Program-made: the position numbers and the translations under genes
Assembly (NCBI RefSeq): GCF_016650635.1
Contig: NZ_JAEKFI010000001.1
Location: 1,364,001-1,428,000 of the forward strand
Direction of reading: 5' to 3'
From: Pseudomonas sp. TH43
GTDB lineage: Bacteria > Pseudomonadota > Gammaproteobacteria > Pseudomonadales > Pseudomonadaceae
Length of the DNA: 64,000 nucleotides
The notes under the pieces: generated by a model
The model's input: the letters and a program-made list of their open reading frames with translations, nothing else
What the model was told of the DNA's origin: nothing
Databases searched by the model: none
Shown: positions 27,563 through 35,797 of the stretch, one piece after another
Numbering within the stretch: position 1 is the stretch's first letter
How the letters are laid out: every line of letters begins with the position of its first letter

Positions 27563-28978
27563 ATGAAATCGAATCCCTCCGGGCTGCTTGAACAGCCCGC
27601 GCTGCAGCGCACGCTCAGCAATCGTCACATCCAGTTAATGGCCATGGGCGGTGCCATCGGGACCGGCCTGTTCATGGGCTCCGGAAAGATCATCGCCCTC
27701 TCCGGGACGTCGATCATCCTCATCTACATGATCATCGGTCTGTTCGTGTTTTTCGTCATGCGCGCCATGGGCGAGATGCTCCTGTCCAATCTCAACTTCA
27801 AAACCTTCGCCGACTTCGCTGGCGCCTACCTCGGCCCACGCGCGGCGTTCTTCCTCGGCTGGTCGTACTGGCTGAGCTGGAGCGTGGCGGTGATCGGCGA
27901 CGCCGTCGTCGTTGGCGGATTCTTCCAGTACTGGTTCCCCGACGTACCGGCGTGGCTACCCGCCGTCGGCATGCTGGCAACCCTGTTCGCCCTCAACGTA
28001 CTGACCGTCAGGCTGTTCGGTGAGGTGGAGTTCTGGTTCGCGATCATCAAGATCATTGCCGTCGTGACCCTGATCAGCGTCAGCACCGTACTGATCGCCA
28101 GCTCCTTCGTCTCCCCCAGCGGTGTCACCGCGTCCCTGAGTCACCTGGTGGACAAACAGGCGGCGTTCCCTAACGGCTTGTTCGGCTTCTTCGCCGGATT
28201 TCAGATGGCGATTTTCTCCTTCGCCGGCACCGAGCTGATCGGCACCGCCGCCGCCGAAACCCGCTCGCCAGAGAAGACCTTGCCGAAGGCAATCAACTCG
28301 ATTCCGCTGCGGATCATCCTGTTCTATGTACTGGCACTGACCTGCATTATTGCCGTGACCTCATGGCAACAGGTCTCCCCGGTCAAAAGTCCCTTTGTCG
28401 AACTGTTCCTCGTCGCCGGGTTTCCCGCAGCGGCCGGCATCGTCAACTTCGTGGTCCTGACCTCAGCGGCCTCCTCGGCCAACAGCGGCGTGTTCTCATC
28501 AAGCCGCATGCTGTTCGGGCTGGCCAATCAGGACAACGCGCCCGGCATATTCCGCCGACTGTCGAGCAACAGCGTGCCGCTGCTGAGCCTGGCGTTCACC
28601 ACGTTATTGATGCTGGTGGGTGTGCTGGTGCTGTTCATCGTCCCGGAAGTCATGACCGCCTTCACCATCGTCTCCACCGTGTCGGCGATTTTGGTGATTT
28701 TTACCTGGTCGACGATCCTCGCTTCTTACATCGCGTACCGCAAAAAACGCCCGGACCTGCACGCGATGTCGGCTTACAAGATGCCCGGCGGCGTGCCGAT
28801 GGCGTGGTTCTCGCTGGCGTTCTTGGGGTTTGTGCTGTGTTTGCTGGCGTTGCGGCCTGATACGCGGATTGCACTGATGGTCATGCCGGGGTGGTTTGTT
28901 TGGTTGGCGATTGCTTATCAGTTGACGCGGTTGAGGAAGCCTAAATCTGCGGTTGAGTCGGCGAGTCAGTTTGGCTAG
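27563..28978 (+). CDS. Amino acid permease, APC family (CycA/D-serine-alanine-glycine type)
   Basis: 471 residues with 12 predicted membrane helices, starting at ATG 27563 with AGAGG upstream. The APC signature is MAMGGAIGTGLFMGSGKII near residue 27. The long sequence most resembles D-serine/D-alanine/glycine and related transporters. Third gene of the operon; it likely imports the compound or product handled by the two upstream enzymes. Confidence 0.9.
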   Translation: MKSNPSGLLEQPALQRTLSNRHIQLMAMGGAIGTGLFMGSGKIIALSGTSIILIYMIIGLFVFFVMRAMGEMLLSNLNFKTFADFAGAYLGPRAAFFLGWSYWLSWSVAVIGDAVVVGGFFQYWFPDVPAWLPAVGMLATLFALNVLTVRLFGEVEFWFAIIKIIAVVTLISVSTVLIASSFVSPSGVTASLSHLVDKQAAFPNGLFGFFAGFQMAIFSFAGTELIGTAAAETRSPEKTLPKAINSIPLRIILFYVLALTCIIAVTSWQQVSPVKSPFVELFLVAGFPAAAGIVNFVVLTSAASSANSGVFSSSRMLFGLANQDNAPGIFRRLSSNSVPLLSLAFTTLLMLVGVLVLFIVPEVMTAFTIVSTVSAILVIFTWSTILASYIAYRKKRPDLHAMSAYKMPGGVPMAWFSLAFLGFVLCLLALRPDTRIALMVMPGWFVWLAIAYQLTRLRKPKSAVESASQFG

Positions 28979-28988
28979 ATCTGCGAGC

Positions 28989-29021
28989 GAAAGCCGTCAC
29001 CTGAAAAGTGACGGCTTTTGT
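28989..29021 (+). terminator. Rho-independent terminator
   Basis: AAGCCGTCAC pairs with GTGACGGCTT around CTGAAAA, followed by TTG TT. It closes the permease operon. Confidence 0.85.
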
Positions 29022-29064
29022 TCCCAGTGAAAGAGCATTTCACCTGCCCATGGCGGGACAGGCT

Positions 29065-29427
29065 TTACGCCTTCACCTCAACGCTATCCAACGCCTGATT
29101 CACCGCCAACTCCCCCAACATCACCACCTGCGCAATGCCCAGCGCGGTTTTTCGGTGTGAAAGATCGAGCGTTGCGGCAAAGTTGATGAGCATTTCCGAG
29201 GCAGAACCGAGGGTTTCGCTGGCGTTGGCCAGCAGGGATTCCGTGTCGTACTTCGGATTGGCGAAGTACATGCGCTCGGGTTCATTGACGCTGCCCATGA
29301 TGTGGCCGGGCGGGAGGAGATAGTGATCGAGGGCGCGCTCGGCGGCTTCGTGGAGTTTTTTCGAGTTGAGGGATTCGTAGGGGGATGCGGGATCGGTTTC
29401 TGGTGGGTTGGGTGTTGGTTTGAACAT
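29065..29427 (-). CDS. DUF6124 family protein
   Basis: 120 residues with AGAGG upstream of the ATG. The N-terminus is Pro-rich (MFKPTPNPPETDPASPYESL), followed by helical segments LHEAAERALDHYL and SEMLINFAATLDL. It matches the small DUF6124 proteins of Pseudomonas, which have no known role. A structured leader lies upstream. Confidence 0.8.
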   Translation of the reverse strand: MFKPTPNPPETDPASPYESLNSKKLHEAAERALDHYLLPPGHIMGSVNEPERMYFANPKYDTESLLANASETLGSASEMLINFAATLDLSHRKTALGIAQVVMLGELAVNQALDSVEVKA

Positions 29428-29891
29428 AGATGGAACCTCTAGCGCGATTACTAAAAGAAGCCATCACCCACGCTACCAAACGATGGGTGGCGGCCATACG
29501 CGGGTTGGTAGACCGGTCGCACTAGAACCCGGCGCCCACGAATGGGCCCCACGCATGACCACCATGAAATCCGAGTCCTGGCAAAGCGACTGAATATGGT
29601 GACACATGCATCTAGACACGAAGCGGGCTACCAAACCCGATCACTGGTTTGCAGTGATGCGGGGACGATAGAACGTGCGGGCTAGACGTACAAGCCGGGG
29701 GATTCTGTCTTACGTGTAGGGGGCGGCGCAAGGTTGTGTAGGGCTAGGGTTGTGCCAACCTGATTCATTTAAACAAGTACGAGCATTGCTGTTTAAATCG
29801 ACGAAAAATGTCGTGTGCATAGTCGCCAGTCACTGACCAAAGCAAGTCTGATACAGTCGGCAGCGGTTAATTCGATGACAGGAAGTCAAAC
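29428..29891. other. Non-coding stretch with structured leader of the DUF6124 gene
   Basis: No gene seen. CTACCAA (29473..29479) pairs with TTGGTAG (29505..29511). GCTACCAAAC recurs near 29628. A second hairpin has arms ATCACT (29640..29645) and AGTGAT (29653..29658). Reads as a leader RNA or regulatory region. Confidence 0.45.
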
Positions 29892-29981
29892 ATGGCAAAG
29901 CCAGCCGCATGTATCACATTGAAACCCCAGCCCCTCATGTACGAGCAGAACTCAAAGTCGTTGACGGCGTTTTCACGATGA
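29892..29981 (+). CDS. Small ORF coupled to the DUF7079 gene
   Basis: 29 codons beginning MAKPAACIT with AGGAAG 6 nt upstream, and ending in a TGA that overlaps the next ATG (ATGA, 29978..29981). The first residues resemble the start of PAAR proteins, but the rest does not. It may be a leader peptide or a relic. Confidence 0.35.
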   Translation: MAKPAACITLKPQPLMYEQNSKSLTAFSR

Positions 29982-30361
29982 AAACGAGCAAAGCCAATTT
30001 GAATCGCACAATGACTGCAAAAGATCGATATGACATCTACTGGGCATTGTCCGATGCGTTTGTCGACAATGAGGTGGACTACGAATCTATCGCCCGACAG
30101 ACCGAAGATTACGACCCGCTAGAAATAAAACGAATGCTCTACGAGGAAGTCGCCCCTGTCTGCCACACGAATTTTGACTGCGTGATTCCAATCATCTGGT
30201 TGGCATTTAACCGAGAGCAATTAAATTCAGACATCGCGCAAATGTTGGAAGCCCGAGCAAGTAGTCGCTTTCGGCGACAGATAGACAAACTGTTAATCCG
30301 CTGGCTTGAGTTCCGATACAAATACATCTGGAGAGAGATCTCCGCGCACTATCGAAAATGA
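29978..30361 (+). CDS. DUF7079-like protein
   Basis: 127 residues if translation starts at ATG 29978, coupled to the small ORF above. A longer in-frame reading from 29909 lacks a ribosome site. RYDIYWALSDAFVDNEVDY and MLYEEVAPVCHTNFDCV match the DUF7079 pattern (ALSDxFLDTELD, EVxPVxxxN). The family is small and uncharacterised; some members sit beside toxin genes, which fits the PAAR-like start of the ORF before it only weakly. Confidence 0.65.
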   Translation: MKTSKANLNRTMTAKDRYDIYWALSDAFVDNEVDYESIARQTEDYDPLEIKRMLYEEVAPVCHTNFDCVIPIIWLAFNREQLNSDIAQMLEARASSRFRRQIDKLLIRWLEFRYKYIWREISAHYRK

Positions 30362-30521
30362 ACTGTTTTAGGCACGATCCGGTGTAGACCACGATACTCA
30401 GCCGACCAGCGTCGGCGTGTCATCACTAAGCATGGCCACATCGATCAAAGTGCGTAAGGCTCGCCCCACCTCATTCCTGATAAACTCCCCCACCTTCGCC
30501 CCTCTGATCCAGATTCCCCCA
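30362..30521 (+). promoter_or_regulatory. Probable native upstream region of dusA
   Basis: Sequence before the truncated dusA start; no gene. It should contain the original dusA promoter, now cut off from the rest of dusA. Confidence 0.5.
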
Positions 30522-30587
30522 ATGCCTCTACAACCCGCCCCACTCTCCCGTCGCTTCTCCGTCGCCCCGATGATGGATTGGGCGTAG
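30522..30587 (+). pseudogene. dusA: dusA 5' fragment marking the left attachment site of the prophage
   Basis: ATG 30522 opens MPLQPAPLSRRFSVAPMMDW, the conserved N-terminus of tRNA-dihydrouridine synthase A, then reads one Ala and a stop. In intact DusA the next residues are TDRHCR. Elements that integrate in this gene cut it exactly around MMDW and restore a full copy at their other end. The core should lie inside about 30553..30581. Confidence 0.85.
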
Positions 30588-30728
30588 CCCCTCGTTTGCC
30601 CCCCGGCCAGCCTGACTCATCCCTACAGCACATAATGCTTTGTAGCAATTTTTAAGCATGCAGCAACTACAGCCCACCACAAGCACTAACGGTACTATGC
30701 TATTTCTTTTTCGAAAGGAGGCGATGCT

Positions 30729-30938
30729 ATGGCAAACGAATATTCGTTGTCGGATGTGCTGGAGAGGATTTACCAGAATCAGCTCGGCTTGGAAGCAGCC
30801 TTGATGGAGCTAACGCTACATGCTGAACAACAAGGTTTGGCCGAAGTCGGGGACAACGTTCGAGGGGCTCTGTGGGTGATCGGTGAAAATGCTGGCCATA
30901 TCAAACAGGGGCTTGCCCGGCTCAGAGGCAAAGCTTAG
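30729..30938 (+). CDS. Small conserved protein, 69 residues
   Basis: Starts MANEYSLSDVLERI with AAAGGAGG 7 nt upstream, a very strong site. It is a helical soluble protein ending NAGHIKQGLARLRGKA. I recall similar small proteins in other pseudomonads, with no function. It is the first gene inside the attachment site. Confidence 0.75.
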   Translation: MANEYSLSDVLERIYQNQLGLEAALMELTLHAEQQGLAEVGDNVRGALWVIGENAGHIKQGLARLRGKA

Positions 30939-31256
30939 CTAGATAATCAGCAACGCTACGCTGCGCACTGACCACGAAGCCCCCACTAACTCAGTTTCCC
31001 GGGACCAATCACTACGTTTGTACCTATTTTATAAGATTGACTCGGAATCCTCGAGCACGGGCTCCAGCCTACCTACAGCTGTTCAACGTAGGCAACACAC
31101 CTAGTCGATCAATCTGCGTCAATTAGACAAAAGCAGTGTATTTGGTACATATAGCTTCACTGCAAGCACCTTCAAGTTGGTGATATCGTGTGGCCACTGC
31201 CATAGGATGCACAGGCACCTTTCAAATCGAGCAAAACTATTGATGGAGCAATATCA
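30939..31256. other. Non-coding stretch before the HEPN-STAND gene
   Basis: 318 bp with no gene. It contains CTCCAGCCTACC (31062..31073), repeated beyond the STAND gene. GC falls toward the right. Promoters for 31257 should be here; ATGGAGC precedes the ATG as a ribosome site. Confidence 0.5.
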
Positions 31257-33758
31257 ATGAAGAATATCTATATTAATGAGATTGTTAATATAGAGTCAAT
31301 GGACTCTCAAGTTGCTCAGTTCACGCACCTTACCTCTTGCATACGATCTATACTTCAAATAGCCGCCATATCCTCTTTAGAACTGATAAAGAACCATTCA
31401 AAAACAGCAGATGAATTTCAAGACTTTGAACATCTAGCTGTGCGCTTCCAACATCCATCAGATGGTTTACCTGTAGAAGTATTAGACAAGGCTATCCCAC
31501 TTATAAGAAGCCTGATATGCCCTGAATTTTTGCACGGTTGGTATGAGCGATCTAAAAGCAATGAAACTCCTTTTGTTAAACTAATAGATAGCTGGGTTCA
31601 GTTCAGAAACAAAGTATTTCATGGTGCGCCAGACCAAAATGATATCAGAGAATGGCAACCAAAAATGCTTTCAATATTAAAAACAAGCGTCGAAGTTTTC
31701 GCAGATGCAATACCAATTTTCTCCGGAGAAAAAAAAGAATTGGCGCTAGGCTCAAATTACGCCAACTTAGCCATTAGCACACCATTACAATATGAAAACA
31801 AACCGATTGTTATCACAAAAGTATCCGCAAAAAAGGGCGTATGGAAAATACAGGCTAAGCAGGTATGCTGGACGCAATCGCTAGACATACTACTCGACAT
31901 TGAAAGCTCTAATGTATTCAGAGAACAAAGCATCGACCGCGGCAGCAAATTCAATTATACAACATTATTCTTAAATAACCGTCGGCACGGCATCTTACAG
32001 AATATCCCAACGAGGCAAACTAGAACTTTTGAGGGCAGAAAGAAAGAGCTCGACACACTATTAGAATGGATCAATGAACCTGAAGAATCGAAATCCTGTT
32101 TGATTTATGGAGATGGTGGCTACGGAAAAACAACGTTAACACTAGAGTTTCTAAACAACATCCTCGACGGCCATACACAAATAATATCACCACCCGAAAT
32201 CATTAGTTACCACACAGCCAAAATGACAAAATGGACCGATCAGGGCATGGTCCACTGCCGTGGCATTTCTAGTGCTATGGGTGAAAGCGTTAGAGAGCTA
32301 ATGTACTGCTTTCAAGATGTACTTGGTAAAGAGTGGTACAAAGTCGACGGCCTAGAATTGATCAACAAAGTGCAAACAGAGCTTTTAGCACAAGGTTATA
32401 AAAGGGATGACATCCTATTAATCCTAGATAATACAGAAACACTTACATCGTCTACCTCTGACACCGAGGAGCTAAACCGCTTTTTTGAGCAGGTCGCTAA
32501 AAGAATAGGGCGAATCATTATTACCTCCCGACGGAGAGAAGACCTTGGCGCCAAGCCGATAAAGGTTACTCAACTCGCAGAGTCCGAATCCTTGCTTCTC
32601 ATTACTCGGCTTGCGAAAGAGTATGATGCAAAACCTATTAAACAAGCAGGCGAGCCTAAACTCAGAAAGGCTTGTGCACAATTAATGCATAAACCGCTCC
32701 TTATAGATGCACTAGTAAAATACATCGCCAGAACTCCCATCAGCATAGATGAAGCTCTTAACAATGTTCTCCGCAAAACAAACGACCAGCTATTAGAGTT
32801 TCTTTACGAAGATGCTTGGCAACGAATGAATGAGGGACAAAGAAACGTATTTTTTATATTAGTCCTAATAACCTGCCCAGCAGATGAATTTTCTGTGGGA
32901 TATGCATGCCAAGAAGTCGGTATTCCTCACGACGAATTTATCAACGGTCTTGAAGAGACTTACTTTGCAAATCAATCGAAAAGGGGTAACACCTACCAAC
33001 TTGAAATAGTTGATTTGGCTCGTCAATTTTTCCAGCAGCAATTAGGAAAACTTTCAAAGGAAACTCTTGACAGTGTGAAAGCCCATGCAGAATCGGTTGA
33101 CAACTTCGCGAGAGAAAAAGAGACTATAGAGCGAGAATATAAAAACGATCGGATCTCTCAGGCTTTCAAGGTTCAATATGCCAAAGCAGCAAAAGTCGCT
33201 TCCGAAAAAGGCCAAATTGAAGATGCCAAAGATTACTACGAACTCGCGATCCAGGAAGACCCACTCAATTCTGCCTTACATGACAGATTCGCCTGGTTCC
33301 TACTTCACAAGGCACATAATATTGATGCAGCGTTAGCAATTTCGGAAAAATCGATTGAACTTGACCCAAAAAATCCTGACGCACTTATTACTATAGCTAT
33401 TATCCATTATCGCCGACATGAGTTAGAAGAGGGTGATAGCTACATAGCCAGGGCTTTCGCAGAAGGAAAATCAGAATCTCTCTGCTTCCTAAGGATGGGG
33501 ATCGGTCGTTATCACTCTGCACGAATCTCACAAGATCCTAAAGTTGGACTTGCTCTATTAGCGAAAGCGATTGAATACCTGAGAAAAGCGGATCGATCTT
33601 TAAACCCAGCAGATAACTACTCAATGAAAAACGCGAGTGATATTAAAAGATTTCTTGCAATGGCACAAAATCTCACTTATACGCTTCAAAGCGCAAAACC
33701 GATCCCCCTTAACAGGGCAATTCGCATTAAAGACCTTGGGGGATTTGACCCAGCTTAA
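31257..33758 (+). CDS. HEPN-STAND NTPase-TPR protein, candidate antiphage defence gene
   Basis: 833 residues, clearly richer in AT than its neighbours. The N-terminal region (about 1 to 165) is helical and has RNKVFH at 117 to 122, the RNxxxH pattern of HEPN ribonucleases. The ATPase core has Walker A GDGGYGKT (285 to 292), Walker B ILLILDN (386 to 392), a sensor RIIITSRR (419 to 426) and a KPLLIDAL segment near 479 where STAND/NB-ARC proteins have GLPLA. TPR-like repeats follow (about 640 to 800: AKDYYELAIQEDPLNSALHD, ALAISEKSIELDPKNPDALI). The layout effector, NTPase switch, repeat sensor is that of Avs/NACHT-like defence proteins. Function is inferred. It sits alone, at the edge of the prophage. 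Confidence 0.75.
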   Translation: MKNIYINEIVNIESMDSQVAQFTHLTSCIRSILQIAAISSLELIKNHSKTADEFQDFEHLAVRFQHPSDGLPVEVLDKAIPLIRSLICPEFLHGWYERSKSNETPFVKLIDSWVQFRNKVFHGAPDQNDIREWQPKMLSILKTSVEVFADAIPIFSGEKKELALGSNYANLAISTPLQYENKPIVITKVSAKKGVWKIQAKQVCWTQSLDILLDIESSNVFREQSIDRGSKFNYTTLFLNNRRHGILQNIPTRQTRTFEGRKKELDTLLEWINEPEESKSCLIYGDGGYGKTTLTLEFLNNILDGHTQIISPPEIISYHTAKMTKWTDQGMVHCRGISSAMGESVRELMYCFQDVLGKEWYKVDGLELINKVQTELLAQGYKRDDILLILDNTETLTSSTSDTEELNRFFEQVAKRIGRIIITSRRREDLGAKPIKVTQLAESESLLLITRLAKEYDAKPIKQAGEPKLRKACAQLMHKPLLIDALVKYIARTPISIDEALNNVLRKTNDQLLEFLYEDAWQRMNEGQRNVFFILVLITCPADEFSVGYACQEVGIPHDEFINGLEETYFANQSKRGNTYQLEIVDLARQFFQQQLGKLSKETLDSVKAHAESVDNFAREKETIEREYKNDRISQAFKVQYAKAAKVASEKGQIEDAKDYYELAIQEDPLNSALHDRFAWFLLHKAHNIDAALAISEKSIELDPKNPDALITIAIIHYRRHELEEGDSYIARAFAEGKSESLCFLRMGIGRYHSARISQDPKVGLALLAKAIEYLRKADRSLNPADNYSMKNASDIKRFLAMAQNLTYTLQSAKPIPLNRAIRIKDLGGFDPA

Positions 33759-33810
33759 TAACCAGCCAATATTTATACATTGGCATCAAGCGCTTACCCT
33801 TACCCTCGTT

Positions 33811-33859
33811 ATCAGCTCCCAAGCTAATAACGAGGGTTCGGTTCCCTTCACCCGCTCCA
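33811..33859 (+). pseudogene. 3' half of a tRNA-Gly (CCC anticodon)
   Basis: The segment reads as anticodon arm with CTCCCAA loop, variable region, T arm GAGGGTTCGGTTCCCTT and acceptor end CACCCGCTCCA. A matching D arm and 5' acceptor are absent upstream. Such 3' ends are common att sites of mobile elements. Confidence 0.6.
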
Positions 33860-34005
33860 TTATTTTCAGGGCCTCCAGCCTACCCCGCGTCAACAAGCTG
33901 CCTGTTTCGAACTTGCACAGCATCCGAACAGCCTGAAACCGCCACCAGCGCTTAGACGCCCTCCATCTAATTCGCGCCCCCTGTAACTGGCCGTAAACAT
34001 CATCA

Positions 34006-35283
34006 CTATTTACACGACACGACCCAAAGCTGGTCCAGATTTGTCGTGTAACTCTGGCTCATAATCTCTCGCCGCATGCCCCAATCTGGATTGCTAGGCA
34101 CACTCGCGGCCCGGAGCGTCCCTCTACCCCATCGTCCGTTGATTTCGTCCAACACCGCCATCACCCTAGTCGCCTCAATCGGCTGAGATGTGGCGAACAG
34201 GTCGTCCGTGTATTCACCCGGCTGGCATAGATTCAGCAGCATGACTTCCGCTTTGCTGTAACTGAATCCAGGACTGAACACGCGGTCAAGCGCATCGACT
34301 GCAGCAGTCGTTAGGAGCCGAACGTCATCCGTTGGATAAGGCAGATCCACCACGACACCATTCGCATATTTAGCCTCATCGGGGTTAAACATTCCGGTAC
34401 GGATGCTGACCCGGATCTTCTTGCATAGTGACTTTTGTGCCCGTAGCTTTTCCGATGCCCGCATCATGTAGGTTGCCACGGCCTCCTTAATCGGCGGCAG
34501 CTCCTTCAGTCTTTTGCCGAACATCCGGCTGCAGCAGATCTCCTGCTTTGGCGGATCCGGTTCATCCAGCTCCAGGCACGGCGTGCCGGCCAATTCCCGG
34601 GCAGTTTTCTCGATCACCACGCTGAAGTTTTTTCTCAATGTCCACGGGTCTGCCTTAGCCAGATCCATGGCGGTTTTGATCCCCATGCCGTCCAAATGCA
34701 TTTTCATGCGCCGGCCTACTCCCCACACCTCCGCTACATCCGTGTTGCGCAGCACCCAGTCGCGCTTGATGGTGTCGCAAATATTCACGACACCACCGGT
34801 TTGCGCCTGCAGGCGTTTGGCTGTGTGATTGGCCAGCTTGGCCAAGGTCTTCGTGTGCGCGATACCGACACCGACCGGGATGCCCGTACAGCGCAGCACC
34901 TGGCTGCGGATCTTGCGGCCGAGAGCGTCTAGGCCACCAATGCCGGTAAGGTCGACGAAAGCTTCGTCGATGCTGTAGACCTCAACGGCTGGCACCATCG
35001 CTTCGATCAGCGTCATGACACGTTCGCTCATGTCGCCGTAAAGCGCATAGTTCGAAGAGAACGGGACGATGCCGTGCTGCTTGAGCTTGTGCTTGATCTT
35101 GAAGTAGGGCTCGCCCATTTTTACGTAGGGCTTTGCATCATAGCTCCGCGCGATGACGCAGCCGTCGTTGTTCGACAGCACCACGATAGGCACCCTGGCC
35201 AGGTCCGGGCGGAAGACGCGCTCACAACTGGCGTAGAAACTGTTGCAATCGATCAGACCGAATACCGGCGGCACTTTAGACAT
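34006..35283 (-). CDS. umuC: Error-prone DNA polymerase V catalytic subunit, UmuC/RulB-like
   Basis: Y-family translesion polymerase of 425 residues, made in the SOS response. Motifs: FGLIDCNSFYASCERVFRPDL at the N-terminus (catalytic Asp), YSIDEAFVDL (catalytic Asp-Glu), GIGIAHTKTLAKLAN-type segment and the little-finger domain. Its ATG at 35283 overlaps the end of umuD by 8 bp, so the two are coupled. Inner ATGs further upstream of the frame are not used. Confidence 0.93.
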   Translation of the reverse strand: MSKVPPVFGLIDCNSFYASCERVFRPDLARVPIVVLSNNDGCVIARSYDAKPYVKMGEPYFKIKHKLKQHGIVPFSSNYALYGDMSERVMTLIEAMVPAVEVYSIDEAFVDLTGIGGLDALGRKIRSQVLRCTGIPVGVGIAHTKTLAKLANHTAKRLQAQTGGVVNICDTIKRDWVLRNTDVAEVWGVGRRMKMHLDGMGIKTAMDLAKADPWTLRKNFSVVIEKTARELAGTPCLELDEPDPPKQEICCSRMFGKRLKELPPIKEAVATYMMRASEKLRAQKSLCKKIRVSIRTGMFNPDEAKYANGVVVDLPYPTDDVRLLTTAAVDALDRVFSPGFSYSKAEVMLLNLCQPGEYTDDLFATSQPIEATRVMAVLDEINGRWGRGTLRAASVPSNPDWGMRREIMSQSYTTNLDQLWVVSCK

Positions 35284-35701
35284 GGCTGCGCACGCTGCCG
35301 ATGATGACGCCCCAGATAGCCAGCTCATCACCCTCCAACACATATCGAGGCGGGTACTTGGGGTTTTCTGACAAAAGGATCACGTCCTTTCCCCGAATGC
35401 ACAGGCGCTTGCACAGAGGATCGTTGTTCAACAGCGCCACGACGATGTGACCATGGGCCGGCTCCAGCGAGCGATCTACCACAGCCAAGTCGCCGTCAAA
35501 GATTCCTGCCCCTTGCATGCTTTCCCCGGTGATTTTCACCAGGTAGACATGCGGGGCGCGGATGTTCAGCACCTCATCCAAGGAGATGTGTGCCTCAATG
35601 TGATCCGCCGCCGGCGAAGGAAAACCAGCCGGCACTTGGAACAGACATAAAGGCAGCTTCCGGCCACCCCCTGCAATACGGCCTAAAATGAAATAGCTCA
35701 T
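35276..35701 (-). CDS. umuD: UmuD-like self-cleaving subunit of polymerase V
   Basis: 141 residues, S24 LexA-type peptidase. RecA filaments trigger self-cleavage. The cut site is A25-G26 (VPAGFPSP), the nucleophile S61 in TGESMQGAGI and the general base K98 in DPLCKRL. A LexA box lies upstream. First gene of the umuDC operon. Confidence 0.93.
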   Translation of the reverse strand: MSYFILGRIAGGGRKLPLCLFQVPAGFPSPAADHIEAHISLDEVLNIRAPHVYLVKITGESMQGAGIFDGDLAVVDRSLEPAHGHIVVALLNNDPLCKRLCIRGKDVILLSENPKYPPRYVLEGDELAIWGVIIGSVRSHV

Positions 35702-35719
35702 GACGCACGACTTCCGACA

Positions 35720-35735
35720 CTGTACGAATGTACAG
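35720..35735. promoter_or_regulatory. LexA (SOS) box between umuD and the SRAP gene
   Basis: CTGTACGAATGTACAG fits CTGT-N8-ACAG exactly. It lies 19 bp from umuD and 63 bp from the divergent SRAP start, so it may control both. Confidence 0.8.
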
Positions 35736-35797
35736 TTAACTTTCAGATAGCCTTGCGGTCAATTTTTGTAAGAGATATCTGACAGGCGGGCGAAGCG

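Noticed and set aside
30445-30648. Minus-strand frame over the dusA scar
   Set aside because: It covers the dusA start in reverse and reads as Gly/Arg/Ser low-complexity sequence.
33811-33859. Intact tRNA-Gly gene
   Set aside because: No matching D arm or 5' acceptor strand upstream; only the 3' half fits.
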